From assembly GCA_002707495.1 (NCBI GenBank), contig PAMZ01000014.1:62001-126000 (forward strand): a DNA stretch of 64,000 nucleotides, read 5' to 3'. The DNA is from Halobacteriovoraceae bacterium (GTDB lineage: Bacteria; Bdellovibrionota; Bacteriovoracia; Bacteriovoracales; Bacteriovoracaceae). The position numbers were made by a program, and so were the translations under genes. Below, piece after piece: positions 24,399 to 32,736 of the stretch. Position 1 is the stretch's first letter; each line of letters opens with the position of its first letter. The notes beneath the pieces were generated by a model, which saw only the letters and a program-made list of their open reading frames with translations, made no database searches and was not told the DNA's origin.

Positions 24399-24968
24399 CT
24401 AAGACTTTGCTCTTTCGACGTAGTCGCCAGTTCTTGTATCAATTTTTAGAACTTCACCTATTTCAATAAATAACGGCACATTAACCTGTAGCCCAGTCTC
24501 CATGATTGCTTTCTTAGTACCGCCTGCAGCTGTATCACCTTTTAATCCTGGATCTGTTTCTGTTACAGCGAGATTAACAAAGTTAGGAAGCTCAATAGAA
24601 ATAGGTCTAGCGTTAAAATAGAGGATCTCAACTTTGATGGCTTCTTGCAGATAGTACTTAGCATCACCAACATTATCGTGACTCAAATGAACAGACTCAA
24701 ATGTTTTAGTGTCCATAAAGTTGTATCCGTCCATATCGGAATAAGTGTATTCCATCTCACGCTCTTCCATGTCTGGTTTATCTACAGTATCAACCCCCGA
24801 CTTAAAGGTCCTCTCTAGAACTTGCCCTGTTTCTAAGTTTTTCAACTTCGTTTTAACAAAAGCTGATCCCTTCCCAGGGTTTACATGTTGAAAATAAACC
24901 ACAATATAGGGCTTCCCTTCAATCGCAATCTTCAGATTGTTTCTGATGTCAGTCGTTTGATATTTCAA
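24399..24968 (-). CDS. efp: Translation elongation factor P
   Basis: A 189-residue EF-P with the KOW-like N-domain (MKYQTTDIRNNLKIAIEGKP) and two OB domains ending in GEVLKIDTRTGDYVERAKS. EF-P relieves ribosome stalling at polyproline. The tip loop reads NPGKGSAF with Lys33 at the modification position, so this is the lysine (EpmA-type or unmodified) class, not the arginine-rhamnose class. No epmA or epmB is in the window. The order aroQ-efp-accB-accC is a widespread bacterial arrangement, here placed inside the pilus operon. Confidence 0.98.
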   Translation of the reverse strand: MKYQTTDIRNNLKIAIEGKPYIVVYFQHVNPGKGSAFVKTKLKNLETGQVLERTFKSGVDTVDKPDMEEREMEYTYSDMDGYNFMDTKTFESVHLSHDNVGDAKYYLQEAIKVEILYFNARPISIELPNFVNLAVTETDPGLKGDTAAGGTKKAIMETGLQVNVPLFIEIGEVLKIDTRTGDYVERAKS

Positions 24969-24971
24969 AAT

Positions 24972-25409
24972 CTATCCTTTTTTAAGGTCTGCTAAGGCAA
25001 GGGCTGCATAATAGTAACCCGACTTTCCAAGTCCACTCATTATTATAGAAGCAGCCTGGGCAGTCAATAAGGAATGTCTGAAGCTTTCTCTCGTATAAAC
25101 GTTAGAAAGATGAACCTCGGCAATAGGGATTTTAAGCATTCTTAAAGCATCTAGAATTGCAATAGACGTATGGGAAAATGCGGCAGGATTGATTATCAAT
25201 GCGTCAAAGTTTTCATTTGTTAACTTTTGAATTCTATCAATTATTTCACTCTCCGAATTTGATTGCCACCACTGAAGATTAAATATATCTGGATCGAGTT
25301 TCGAGGTTGTAAAGTCCTCTATTTCTTTAAGCGTGTTTGGACCATATATTGCTTTTTCTCTCGTCCCTAGCATATTTAGATTAGGACCATTCAAAACAAA
25401 AATCTTCAT
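24972..25409 (-). CDS. aroQ: 3-dehydroquinate dehydratase, type II
   Basis: A 145-residue type II dehydroquinase, third step of the shikimate pathway. Seen: GPNLNMLGTREKAIYG, containing the catalytic Arg and Tyr region; WQSNSESEIIDRI; INPAAFSHTSIAILDAL; EVHLSNVYTRESFRHSLL. The catalytic His in the last block and the substrate-binding Asn are present. The length is normal. The start ATG overlaps the stop of the TPR gene as ATGA. The next pathway enzyme, AroE, appears fused to RibF at 41.7-43.3 kb. Confidence 0.97.
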   Translation of the reverse strand: MKIFVLNGPNLNMLGTREKAIYGPNTLKEIEDFTTSKLDPDIFNLQWWQSNSESEIIDRIQKLTNENFDALIINPAAFSHTSIAILDALRMLKIPIAEVHLSNVYTRESFRHSLLTAQAASIIMSGLGKSGYYYAALALADLKKG

Positions 25410-26386
25410 ACAAACTGCCGTTTTTGGGCGCGAATTTTCGTGAGATAGCTCATATATTTCTTTTCAATAAGTGCCCTCTTGTTCTTTGCAAACTCAACTT
25501 CAGTTGAATCTTCTGATTTTGATTCAAGCAATACAGACTCTACTTCCTGCAACCTCTTTCGACTTGCGGTATCTTGCGGATGAAGCATTAAAATATCTCT
25601 AAGAATTTCAGCTGCTTTATCAAAATGACCTTGAGAACAATAGAGGTCAACAAGTGTATGAGTAATAATGGGTTTGTTGTCCTTTAGAGATAAAGCTTCA
25701 GGCTCGTCATCTTTTTCATTATCAAAGTCTTCGTGAAAATATTCATCATCTAAAGACCTTTTTGCAACTTCAAGTTTTTCCTCCCAAACATCTTGTTTGA
25801 ATTTTTCAATTGGATTTTGAACTTCCCATTCAATCTCATCGCTGGATTTCTTTTCACTATGAGGGGTGTGGTTTTTCGCGAAATCAACTTGAATCCAATC
25901 GTCTTCTTCAAAAGATGTATCTATATTAGTTGCTTCTGGTTCGAAATGCTCTTCGTCTTGCTTAACCAATAAATCATCTTCTAAAAGCTTTACCTGCTCT
26001 GCAACAAACATATCCTTAGGATTTAATAACAATAAATTTTTATAGGTAGTGAGTGCTTCATCTAAATAGCCTAACTGCATACAGGTTCTTGCAAATAATT
26101 TTTGTAACGAAAGATTTTCTAAGTTTCCCGGAACAAAAGATCGTATCGTATTATAGGCCATTTCATAGTTTTGAAGATCATAGTGACAATTTGCGAGGAC
26201 AATATAGCCCAACACATATGACGGATGAATTTTGATTCCCTTTTGGAGGATTTCAACCGCTTCATCTAGCATTCCCAACTTTCGATAAGTCTCAGCTAAA
26301 GGCGCGAAAACTCTAGACCTAGGGTTTTTTTGATACTTCAAAGAGTACTTGGATAGAAGTGAAGAATTTTTCCGAGCCCTAACCAT
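25406..26386 (-). CDS. TPR-repeat protein of the pilus operon
   Basis: A 326-residue cytoplasmic TPR protein. N-terminal repeats are clear (FAPLAETYRKLGMLDEAVEILQKGIKIHP, GYIVLANCHYDLQNYEMAYNTI, LFARTCMQLGYLDEALTTYKNLLLLNP). An acidic low-complexity linker follows (around residues 145-225), then another TPR pair (DLYCSQGHFDKAAEILRDILMLHP). No signal peptide is seen. It lies 3 bases after pilQ and overlaps aroQ by 4. Because it directly follows pilQ in the same transcript, it may serve pilus assembly or cytoplasmic regulation; that is inference. Not recognised as a named Pil protein. Confidence 0.75.
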   Translation of the reverse strand: MVRARKNSSLLSKYSLKYQKNPRSRVFAPLAETYRKLGMLDEAVEILQKGIKIHPSYVLGYIVLANCHYDLQNYEMAYNTIRSFVPGNLENLSLQKLFARTCMQLGYLDEALTTYKNLLLLNPKDMFVAEQVKLLEDDLLVKQDEEHFEPEATNIDTSFEEDDWIQVDFAKNHTPHSEKKSSDEIEWEVQNPIEKFKQDVWEEKLEVAKRSLDDEYFHEDFDNEKDDEPEALSLKDNKPIITHTLVDLYCSQGHFDKAAEILRDILMLHPQDTASRKRLQEVESVLLESKSEDSTEVEFAKNKRALIEKKYMSYLTKIRAQKRQFV

Positions 26387-26389
26387 GGC

Positions 26390-28309
26390 CTATATTCCTA
26401 AATCTTCACCCAACTCACGGTTAACGAGTCCCGCTTCTTCTTGGTTGATAACTCTTGGAGTAATAAAAATTAGCAACTCTGATTTGTTCTCTTGTGGATT
26501 GTATCCCGATTTAAATAGCCAACCAATGATAGGGAGATCTTTCAAAAATGGTATCCCTGCTTCAATTGTTTCTTCAGAGGTTTGGTATATACCACCAATA
26601 CTTACTGTGGAACCATTATCAACGAGAACGTTAGTTTGCACGCTTCTCGACGTTGTAGGAGGAAGTTCACTTTGAGCTTCAGAAACTCCAAATCCTGATT
26701 TCGAAACGGAAACATTCATTATAATGGAACCTTCATTATTTACGATGGGGGTAACAGAGAGGTTAATATCTGCCGAAATAGTTTCGGTCTCACTTGTATT
26801 CTCGACCACTCCGCCTGCTGCAGCGATCTGAGGCAGGGCAAACCTCCTCTCAGTAGAGTCTGTAATTGTAGCAGCCATCCCACTTTGGGTGATAACCCTT
26901 GGACTAGAGATAATGCGGCCTTTTGACTCAGTCTCCATTAGCTCTAAGGCAAATTGAAGGTTTGCAAGTCTTCCAACATTAATGACAGCCTCTACAACTT
27001 GGGTTTGAGAAATAGAAGTCGCCGAATTAAAACTAAATGTTCCAGACTGATCAGTTAGTTCACTTGTTGTCGTCAATGGATCATAGCTAAAGGATACTCC
27101 TGGAGAAGTTAGCCCTGCCCTTAATTCGTAATTCTCAAATGCTTCAACAATCTTAGCCTCTATTAGAACTTGAGGTGTCTGGGTATCTAGAACCTCAATA
27201 ATCTTCTTGATTTTCTCAATAACATCAACCGTATCACGAACAATCAAATTACTTGTTCTGGCATCAAGCTGGATAGTTCCACGTTCTGGGGTTAAATAGG
27301 ATTGCACAATTTGGATTAATCCACCTCCCGCACCTCCGGCAGCAGCACCACCACCCGCAGCGCCTGCAGCTGCAGCTCCTCCTCCTGCTCCACCAGCACC
27401 ACCGGCACCGCCAGCACCTCCGGCGGCTTGAAGGGCATAACTTAGAGGAAAGATTTTTGTTACAAGAGGCTCTAGAGTTTTATTTTTACTTTGCTCATCT
27501 AATTCTTTTTGTCTTTCGGCCAAAGCCTTATCGGCAGTGGTAATGGTGAGAATATTTCCATATTTTGCAGCGACCAGTTTCCCAAGATCCATAATAGTGT
27601 CTAAAACCTGATCCCAGGGGAGGTTTGTTAAATTAATGGTTAGAGGCTTTAACTGGTTCACTTCGTCCTCGATAATAATATTAAAACCTGAAGTATCACC
27701 GATCATTTTTAAAACTTCAGCATAGGGAACATTATTTACATTAAGAGAAATTTTTCTCCCAACATAACGTTTAACTCCTGATTGAGTTAAGTTTTCAAGG
27801 ATATCCTCAACACTATTCGATTTTGGGATTAATATTTTTTGTTTTTTTCCAACAGTTGGATCATCATCTACGAGTTGACCTTGATCAACTTTACGAAGCT
27901 TGGCCCTCGTAAAGACTCCAAAACGATTTTCAATATGAAGAATAATTCGATTTTTTCTCTTTTCAATAAATGATCTTACATTGTCTCTTAATTGAACTGC
28001 GAATCGAACTTCATCATTTTTTCCAGGTTTTCTATAGGGTGAAATAAAAACCGAACTTCCTGAAAACTCCGATGTATCAATTCCCCTAAGAAATCTTTTT
28101 TCTGCTGCAACACCTTTTAAATCAAGGAGAATTTGTTTGTCCTCTTTTAGATGTTTTCTATTTGCAACAAACTCTCCATCAATATCAATAATCAATTTAG
28201 AGACTTCGCCGTCTTGAATGAAATTTACGGATTTTATTTTTGAAACTTCCTGGGCATTAATGCCAAGCGAGCAAAATAAGAATAACGCAAAGGTGAAAAT
28301 CCTGACCAT
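26390..28309 (-). CDS. pilQ: Type IV pilus secretin PilQ
   Basis: A 639-residue outer-membrane secretin through which the pilus exits. In order: signal peptide (to about GINAQE), an AMIN domain (about 25-130, KLIIDIDGEFVANRK ... RIILHIENRFG), the secretin/TonB short domain (LNVNNVPYAEVLKMIGDTSGFNIII), an N1-type domain (RGTIQLDARTSNLIVRD) and the secretin core (GRIISSPRVITQSG ... TVSIGGIYQTSEE ... KSELLIFITPRVI). Inside N1, residues about 295-330 are an uninterrupted Gly/Ala run. It has only one AMIN domain, where some PilQ have two. Last of the pilMNOPQ genes, about 50 bases after pilP. Confidence 0.96.
   Translation of the reverse strand: MVRIFTFALFLFCSLGINAQEVSKIKSVNFIQDGEVSKLIIDIDGEFVANRKHLKEDKQILLDLKGVAAEKRFLRGIDTSEFSGSSVFISPYRKPGKNDEVRFAVQLRDNVRSFIEKRKNRIILHIENRFGVFTRAKLRKVDQGQLVDDDPTVGKKQKILIPKSNSVEDILENLTQSGVKRYVGRKISLNVNNVPYAEVLKMIGDTSGFNIIIEDEVNQLKPLTINLTNLPWDQVLDTIMDLGKLVAAKYGNILTITTADKALAERQKELDEQSKNKTLEPLVTKIFPLSYALQAAGGAGGAGGAGGAGGGAAAAGAAGGGAAAGGAGGGLIQIVQSYLTPERGTIQLDARTSNLIVRDTVDVIEKIKKIIEVLDTQTPQVLIEAKIVEAFENYELRAGLTSPGVSFSYDPLTTTSELTDQSGTFSFNSATSISQTQVVEAVINVGRLANLQFALELMETESKGRIISSPRVITQSGMAATITDSTERRFALPQIAAAGGVVENTSETETISADINLSVTPIVNNEGSIIMNVSVSKSGFGVSEAQSELPPTTSRSVQTNVLVDNGSTVSIGGIYQTSEETIEAGIPFLKDLPIIGWLFKSGYNPQENKSELLIFITPRVINQEEAGLVNRELGEDLGI
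27320..27427 (-). repeat. GC-rich Gly/Ala codon repeat inside pilQ
   Basis: 108 bases encoding 36 consecutive Gly or Ala residues, using GGN and GCN codons in a GGA-type tandem pattern. It is far richer in GC than the surrounding gene and looks like a slippage-prone expansion. Confidence 0.85.
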
Positions 28310-28360
28310 TTCTATAACCTCTTCCTTAAAGTTATAACCTATACAAAAAGCGTAACAATA

Positions 28361-28813
28361 TTACTGCGAAATAGGAATAACTGTTTCAATATATTCAGGT
28401 TCATCGTATATATTAACGATTTGCTCAACTAATATGATTCCCCCCGCCAAAATAGCTTTAATCTCTGGCCCACCGACTCCCAGCTGCTCTCCCTCTCTAA
28501 GGGTGTAGACCTCACTGCCTTCTTTAATCATCACTCTACGATCTTTACCGATTAATACTCCGACAATTTCAATATTCTCAACTGAGACTTGTTTATCTAG
28601 TTTTTGAACATTTCTTTCAAATTTCCCGTTAAATTCTTTTTGACGTCTTTCTTTTTCTTTAGATTTGAATTTAGGTGTTTGAAAAGGATCTCTCAGTTCA
28701 AAAGGTTTTTCTATTATATCCTTTCGATCTGCAAAGATCTCATCTAATTTTGCCTGAGAAGCCATGGGGATAATCAAAAGAAGCATGAATAAAAGACATG
28801 TTGATTTTATCAT
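28361..28813 (-). CDS. pilP: Type IV pilus protein PilP
   Basis: A 150-residue periplasmic protein. A signal peptide (to about ASQAK) is followed by the PilP start pattern FELRDPFQTPKFKS and a small beta domain (VEIVGVLIGKDRRVMIKEGSEVYTLREGEQLG), as in pilotin-type PilP/GspC homology regions that dock PilNO to the secretin. No lipobox Cys is visible, unlike lipoprotein PilP of other species. The ATG overlaps the last base of pilO (TAATG), so translation is coupled. Confidence 0.9.
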   Translation of the reverse strand: MIKSTCLLFMLLLIIPMASQAKLDEIFADRKDIIEKPFELRDPFQTPKFKSKEKERRQKEFNGKFERNVQKLDKQVSVENIEIVGVLIGKDRRVMIKEGSEVYTLREGEQLGVGGPEIKAILAGGIILVEQIVNIYDEPEYIETVIPISQ

Positions 28814-29424
28814 TAGCTCTGATCCGGTTTGTAGTTAGGGTTATATTTAAAAGCTTCTAGAGTCGTACTCAAATTTAAAATTTTAAAACGACTGCGAGGA
28901 TCGCCATCTTCTGACTCTGAAAATCGTAAGTACTTAACATTGAGAATTCTCCCTCCCTTCGAGAGTTTATCCAATTCTCCAAAAAAGATGAGACCTTGCA
29001 AAAATGTTCCCTTCACATCAAAGTTAAAATCTTTAGAAATATAGAAATCCTTAACAACTTCATTCTTTGCAGAGGGTGTTGGATCTTTCATCTTAAGACC
29101 CATAGCAAGATTTGATAGGGTCTCATTAACCTTGGTATCAATAATATCTGGAGGAAGCTGTTTTTGAACGGTTTCAATTCTGGCCACAACTTCTGCAACT
29201 GCCTGTCTTGATTCCTCTAAGTTTTCAGCAAATCTTTTGACGTCTTCCAATTCTTTTTTTGCTCGCTTGAATTTAGGAGGAAGAGCATCATTTAAACTCT
29301 TTTGAGAGAGAAGTTCTTGTTCTTTTAGATCCCATCTCTCCATTCCTAGAAAACCAGCATATGCCAGTATAAAAACCCAAAAATATTTGACGAAAAAATC
29401 AATCAAAATTATTCCCCATACCAA
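28813..29424 (-). CDS. pilO: Type IV pilus inner-membrane protein PilO
   Basis: A 203-residue bitopic membrane protein: a short cytoplasmic start, one membrane span (IDFFVKYFWVFILAYAGF), a coiled coil (about 40-95) and a C-terminal ferredoxin-like periplasmic domain (FYISKDFNFDVKGTFLQGLIFFGELDKL ... RILNVKYLRFSE). It pairs with PilN in the inner-membrane alignment complex. It starts 16 bases inside pilN. Order and size fit the family although the sequence is divergent. Confidence 0.9.
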   Translation of the reverse strand: MVWGIILIDFFVKYFWVFILAYAGFLGMERWDLKEQELLSQKSLNDALPPKFKRAKKELEDVKRFAENLEESRQAVAEVVARIETVQKQLPPDIIDTKVNETLSNLAMGLKMKDPTPSAKNEVVKDFYISKDFNFDVKGTFLQGLIFFGELDKLSKGGRILNVKYLRFSESEDGDPRSRFKILNLSTTLEAFKYNPNYKPDQS

Positions 29425-30008
29425 TTACTAACGGTAGTAGAGAGTTCAAATGCTTCTACTCTTATACCCTTATATTCTGATTTTAATGTCTGTGGTTTAT
29501 TGTATTGCACTGAACCATTAAAGTGAATCGACTGCCTCAATTCTTCTTGAAACTTACTTATACCGAAAAAGGATTTCGAATACCCCACAATTCTCACATT
29601 TTCATCTGAGACTTCTAGCTCGTTAATCCATATTTCGTCAGGGGTTTTTTCTGCAATATACTTCAAAACATAAAAAGGGTTTTGTCTTTTATCGACAATT
29701 TTTTTAATAATACCAATTTTGCTTTGAAGCTCTTTAGACTTTTCATTTAGCTCTTGAACTTGTTTTTTTACATTATCATACTCACGAAGTTCATCACGTA
29801 GTTTTTTTAGCTCGTTCGATTGAGTTCGATATTCAGTCTCAAGAGTTTTTATATCATCATTAAAATAGCCATCTATTAGTCCTTCCACCATATACATAGC
29901 GATAATGGCGACACTAAAATAAACTGGATTAATCAATGAGAGATTGATTGGACCAACTTTTGTATAGTCCTGTCTTACTTGTACTGGGGAGAGATTAACC
30001 TCAATCAT
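29409..30008 (-). CDS. pilN: Type IV pilus inner-membrane protein PilN
   Basis: A 199-residue bitopic protein. The first residues MIEVNLSPV are the PilN N-terminal motif (usual form I-N-L-L-P) that binds the PilM groove. A membrane span follows (NPVYFSVAIIAMYMVEGLI), then a long coiled coil (about 60-110) and the PilN domain (TPDEIWINELEVSDENVRIVGYSKSFFGISKF). It lies 2 bases after pilM and overlaps pilO by 16. Confidence 0.92.
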   Translation of the reverse strand: MIEVNLSPVQVRQDYTKVGPINLSLINPVYFSVAIIAMYMVEGLIDGYFNDDIKTLETEYRTQSNELKKLRDELREYDNVKKQVQELNEKSKELQSKIGIIKKIVDKRQNPFYVLKYIAEKTPDEIWINELEVSDENVRIVGYSKSFFGISKFQEELRQSIHFNGSVQYNKPQTLKSEYKGIRVEAFELSTTVSNWYGE

Positions 30009-30010
30009 GA

Positions 30011-31102
30011 CTAATCAACCCTCCTCATTGCCAATCCGACGGCAACGGCTCCTCGATAAGCTAACTCTTCAAGCTCACTTTCAGAGAAGGATCCTTTAAT
30101 TTCCAAAATTTCCAAAGGATTGATATCTTCGACTTCAATATCAGTTAAGTCTTGAAGGGCATCTTTAATTCCAGGGATTTGAGCTCCCCCTCCAGTTATA
30201 AAACAATGACTCACTTGTTCACTTGAACCAGCTGCAATATAGAAATTCAAGACCTTTTTTAACTCTTCAACTAAGCGATTAATATGTGCCTCTAAGATGC
30301 TAATGATTTCTTCCGGAAGATTACCGTTGTCATCTCCATTTACCTTGAGGTCCTCAGCTTCTTCATAACTAACTCCCATGGAGCGCTGGATTTCTTCAGT
30401 AATGAGGACACCACCAAGATTAATTTCCTTAGTCAGTATAGGTCCACCACCTCTGTAAACCATAAGGCTAGTATACTGAGCTCCAAGATCAATAATGATC
30501 GCCCCTTCCTCAGATATATCTTCAAGTTGATCATGAAAACAGAGTTCGAAAACATTATTTACAGCAAAAATATTTAAATCAACCACCCGCGTATGAAGTC
30601 CTGCTTCTTTCAAATACTCCATATACTTTTCAGCAACATCTATTTTTACAGCACCTACTATCGCATCAACGACATCTTCATCTTCGTTTCGACCTATAAT
30701 TGAAAAACCAATTTGAGCATCATCAGCTCCAAAGGGTATATACTGTTCAGACTCCCAAAAAATATTATCTTCAACTTCTTCCTTATCACCGTCAGGAACT
30801 TGAAGTCTCTTAGTAACAGTGTTCGGACCATCCATTCCCAAACAAGCAATTTTTCTTTTAATACCGTTCTTTTTTAGAATTGTTTGAATCGCATTTATTA
30901 TCTCTTCCGGCTTTTGAACTTCATCTTCAATAATTGAAGCTTCACTCAATGGAAAACTCTCGTAGGCTTCAAGCCTATAACTTCCTTTTTTCCCTTCGGC
31001 CATCACGGCAATTTTTACCGCACTTAAACCAATGTCTACGCCGACCAAATAGCCCTTGGCCATATTGAGTCGTATTTCTTGAATCTTTTCGCCGATTGAC
31101 AC
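30011..31102 (-). CDS. pilM: Type IV pilus ATPase-fold protein PilM
   Basis: A 363-residue actin/FtsA-fold protein that binds PilN in the cytoplasm and links the alignment complex to the motors. Seen: GYLVGVDIGLSAVKIAVMA (phosphate 1), GAIIIDLGAQYTSLMVYRGG (phosphate 2), HCFITGGGAQIPGIKDAL (adenosine loop). The first 14 residues before MAKGYLVG form a short extra helix; the internal Met at about residue 14 is an alternative start. It is the first gene of the run to tamA, and a good sigma-70 promoter lies just upstream. Confidence 0.95.
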   Translation of the reverse strand: MSIGEKIQEIRLNMAKGYLVGVDIGLSAVKIAVMAEGKKGSYRLEAYESFPLSEASIIEDEVQKPEEIINAIQTILKKNGIKRKIACLGMDGPNTVTKRLQVPDGDKEEVEDNIFWESEQYIPFGADDAQIGFSIIGRNEDEDVVDAIVGAVKIDVAEKYMEYLKEAGLHTRVVDLNIFAVNNVFELCFHDQLEDISEEGAIIIDLGAQYTSLMVYRGGGPILTKEINLGGVLITEEIQRSMGVSYEEAEDLKVNGDDNGNLPEEIISILEAHINRLVEELKKVLNFYIAAGSSEQVSHCFITGGGAQIPGIKDALQDLTDIEVEDINPLEILEIKGSFSESELEELAYRGAVAVGLAMRRVD

Positions 31103-31123
31103 TGAAACCCCTAATTTTACATT

Positions 31124-31153
31124 ATTATAGCTTTTTCTGAATTATTAAATCAA
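31124..31153 (-). promoter_or_regulatory. Sigma-70 promoter of the pilM-to-tamA operon
   Basis: On the minus strand TTGATT (31153-31148), an 18-base spacer and a perfect TATAAT (31129-31124), about 15-20 bases before the pilM ATG at 31102. The short leader makes it a good match for the operon start. Confidence 0.72.
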
Positions 31154-31170
31154 GAAATTGGTGCAAATTG

Positions 31171-31950
31171 TTATTTAATGTAAAGCGGATTAATCAACTC
31201 AACTATGTCTGGAAAAAATATTTGTAGGGTAGCTGCAAGAATTATAAATGGTCCAAAGGCAAAGGGGGCATTTCGATCTAATTTTTTCAAAGCGATTAGT
31301 ATGACACCGATGATTGAGCCAATCATACAACTCATAAAAATATTATTAATGATTCCAAGCGGCCCCAGAATGAATCCTAAAATTCCAAAAAGCTTTATAT
31401 CACCCCCTCCTAGACCTACAACCCCTCTTAACTTATAAAAAAGTGCAGTAACACCATAAGGGCCAAAAAATCCAATAAGAGCGCCAAGTAACCAATGCAT
31501 CAATGGGAAATGAAGAACAACATAGGGAATCGAGACTAGTAAGAGATAAATATTTAGTTTATCCGGTAGTAGTTGATGCTCTAAATCGATAAGTAGATGG
31601 GCCAAAAATACGCAAGCTACTGAGAAAAAGAAAGCATAGTTAAATAAAGCCTGCGGAGAAAGATCTACAGGCATTAACAAGAGTGAAAATAATGCTACCG
31701 TTAATTCGGTTAAGGGGTATCGCCAGGGAATTTTAAAATCACAATTCGCACATTTTCCCTTAAGGATTAAAAAACTTATTATAGGAATATTTTGGTACCA
31801 TTTTACCATTGAAGAACATTGGGGGCATTTAGATCTAGGTGTTATGACAGATTCATTACGAGGTAACCTGTAAATAACCACATTAAGAAAGCTTCCTACC
31901 ATGCTACCTAATATAAAAAATAATATTTGCAGTAAACTTGTAAGGCTCAA
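31171..31950 (-). CDS. pilD: Prepilin peptidase / N-methyltransferase PilD
   Basis: A 259-residue polytopic inner-membrane aspartyl protease that cleaves prepilins after the Gly before Phe and methylates the new end. Both CxxC pairs of the cytoplasmic zinc domain are present (CPQC, CANC), the first catalytic Asp lies in LLIDLEHQLLPDKLN and the second in GGGDIKL (GxGD type). Seven or eight membrane segments. It lies 3 bases after the ABC permease gene, so it is probably translated from the ABC transporter message, and it leads into the pilM region. Confidence 0.97.
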   Translation of the reverse strand: MSLTSLLQILFFILGSMVGSFLNVVIYRLPRNESVITPRSKCPQCSSMVKWYQNIPIISFLILKGKCANCDFKIPWRYPLTELTVALFSLLLMPVDLSPQALFNYAFFFSVACVFLAHLLIDLEHQLLPDKLNIYLLLVSIPYVVLHFPLMHWLLGALIGFFGPYGVTALFYKLRGVVGLGGGDIKLFGILGFILGPLGIINNIFMSCMIGSIIGVILIALKKLDRNAPFAFGPFIILAATLQIFFPDIVELINPLYIK

Positions 31951-31953
31951 AAA

Positions 31954-32736
31954 TTAATCCAAATTTTTCTTTTCGAAAATATATATAGAGACAAGTATTA
32001 AAAATATTATATAAAAAAGTCCATAACTAAAAGTGCTTCCAAGATAGGCTAGACTCAAATTATTTTCATACAGCAAAAAAGACTTTATATTGAACTTGTA
32101 GAAAGCTGGAAGAACAAAATGGTATCCATCTAAGAGAGCTTGAATCTCAGGTCTATTCTTAACAAAATTTGTAGTCATTGCAGTGTCTATACTATGTCCC
32201 AAGATATAAAGCATAATTGTATAGAGTACAGACATCGTCTGAGTCGTTACTATTGATAAAGTTCCTACTAAACACAGTACAACCAAGCTTTCGATAATAA
32301 TGAAAACAATAGTCCAAAATATTAAAGGACTAAAAGTTCCCCCTATTAAGAAAAAAAGCGACAAGGTAATAAGACTCAAAATAATAATATTAAGAATCAA
32401 TACAAGGGAGAGGCCTAGAAACTTCCCCAATATAAAGCTGAAACGAGGCACTGGTCTTGAAACGATCATATACACGGTTCTATTATCAATTTCCTTTGAT
32501 AAGATTCCAACACCAATAAATATTGCAATTCCGACAGAAGAAAGTGCCAAACATCCCATTCCAAAATCTAATGCCACCCTGCTAGGTTCTCCGTAAGTAA
32601 AACTAAAAGCAACATAAGTAACAAGGAGTAATGCCATTCCCAAAAAAAGAGTATTATAGAGAATTTTACTTCCGATAATCTCTTTAAAGGTATACTTTCC
32701 AATAACTAAAGATTTTTTAAGCCCACTATTTAACAT
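31954..32736 (-). CDS. ABC transporter permease, PilI-like position
   Basis: A 260-residue ABC-2-type permease with about six membrane segments (for example SKILYNTLFLGMALLLVTYV, LGLSLVLILNIIILSLITL, GLFYIIFLILVSIYIF) and an amphipathic N-terminal helix. The RPVPRFSFILGKFLG segment is the usual ABC-2 coupling region. With the adjacent ATPase it forms a two-component transporter between the pilin genes and pilD. Myxococcus has its PilH/PilI transporter at the same place, where it is needed for pilus formation; equivalence here is inferred from gene order. It overlaps the ATPase gene by 11 bases. Confidence 0.85.
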   Translation of the reverse strand: MLNSGLKKSLVIGKYTFKEIIGSKILYNTLFLGMALLLVTYVAFSFTYGEPSRVALDFGMGCLALSSVGIAIFIGVGILSKEIDNRTVYMIVSRPVPRFSFILGKFLGLSLVLILNIIILSLITLSLFFLIGGTFSPLIFWTIVFIIIESLVVLCLVGTLSIVTTQTMSVLYTIMLYILGHSIDTAMTTNFVKNRPEIQALLDGYHFVLPAFYKFNIKSFLLYENNLSLAYLGSTFSYGLFYIIFLILVSIYIFEKKNLD

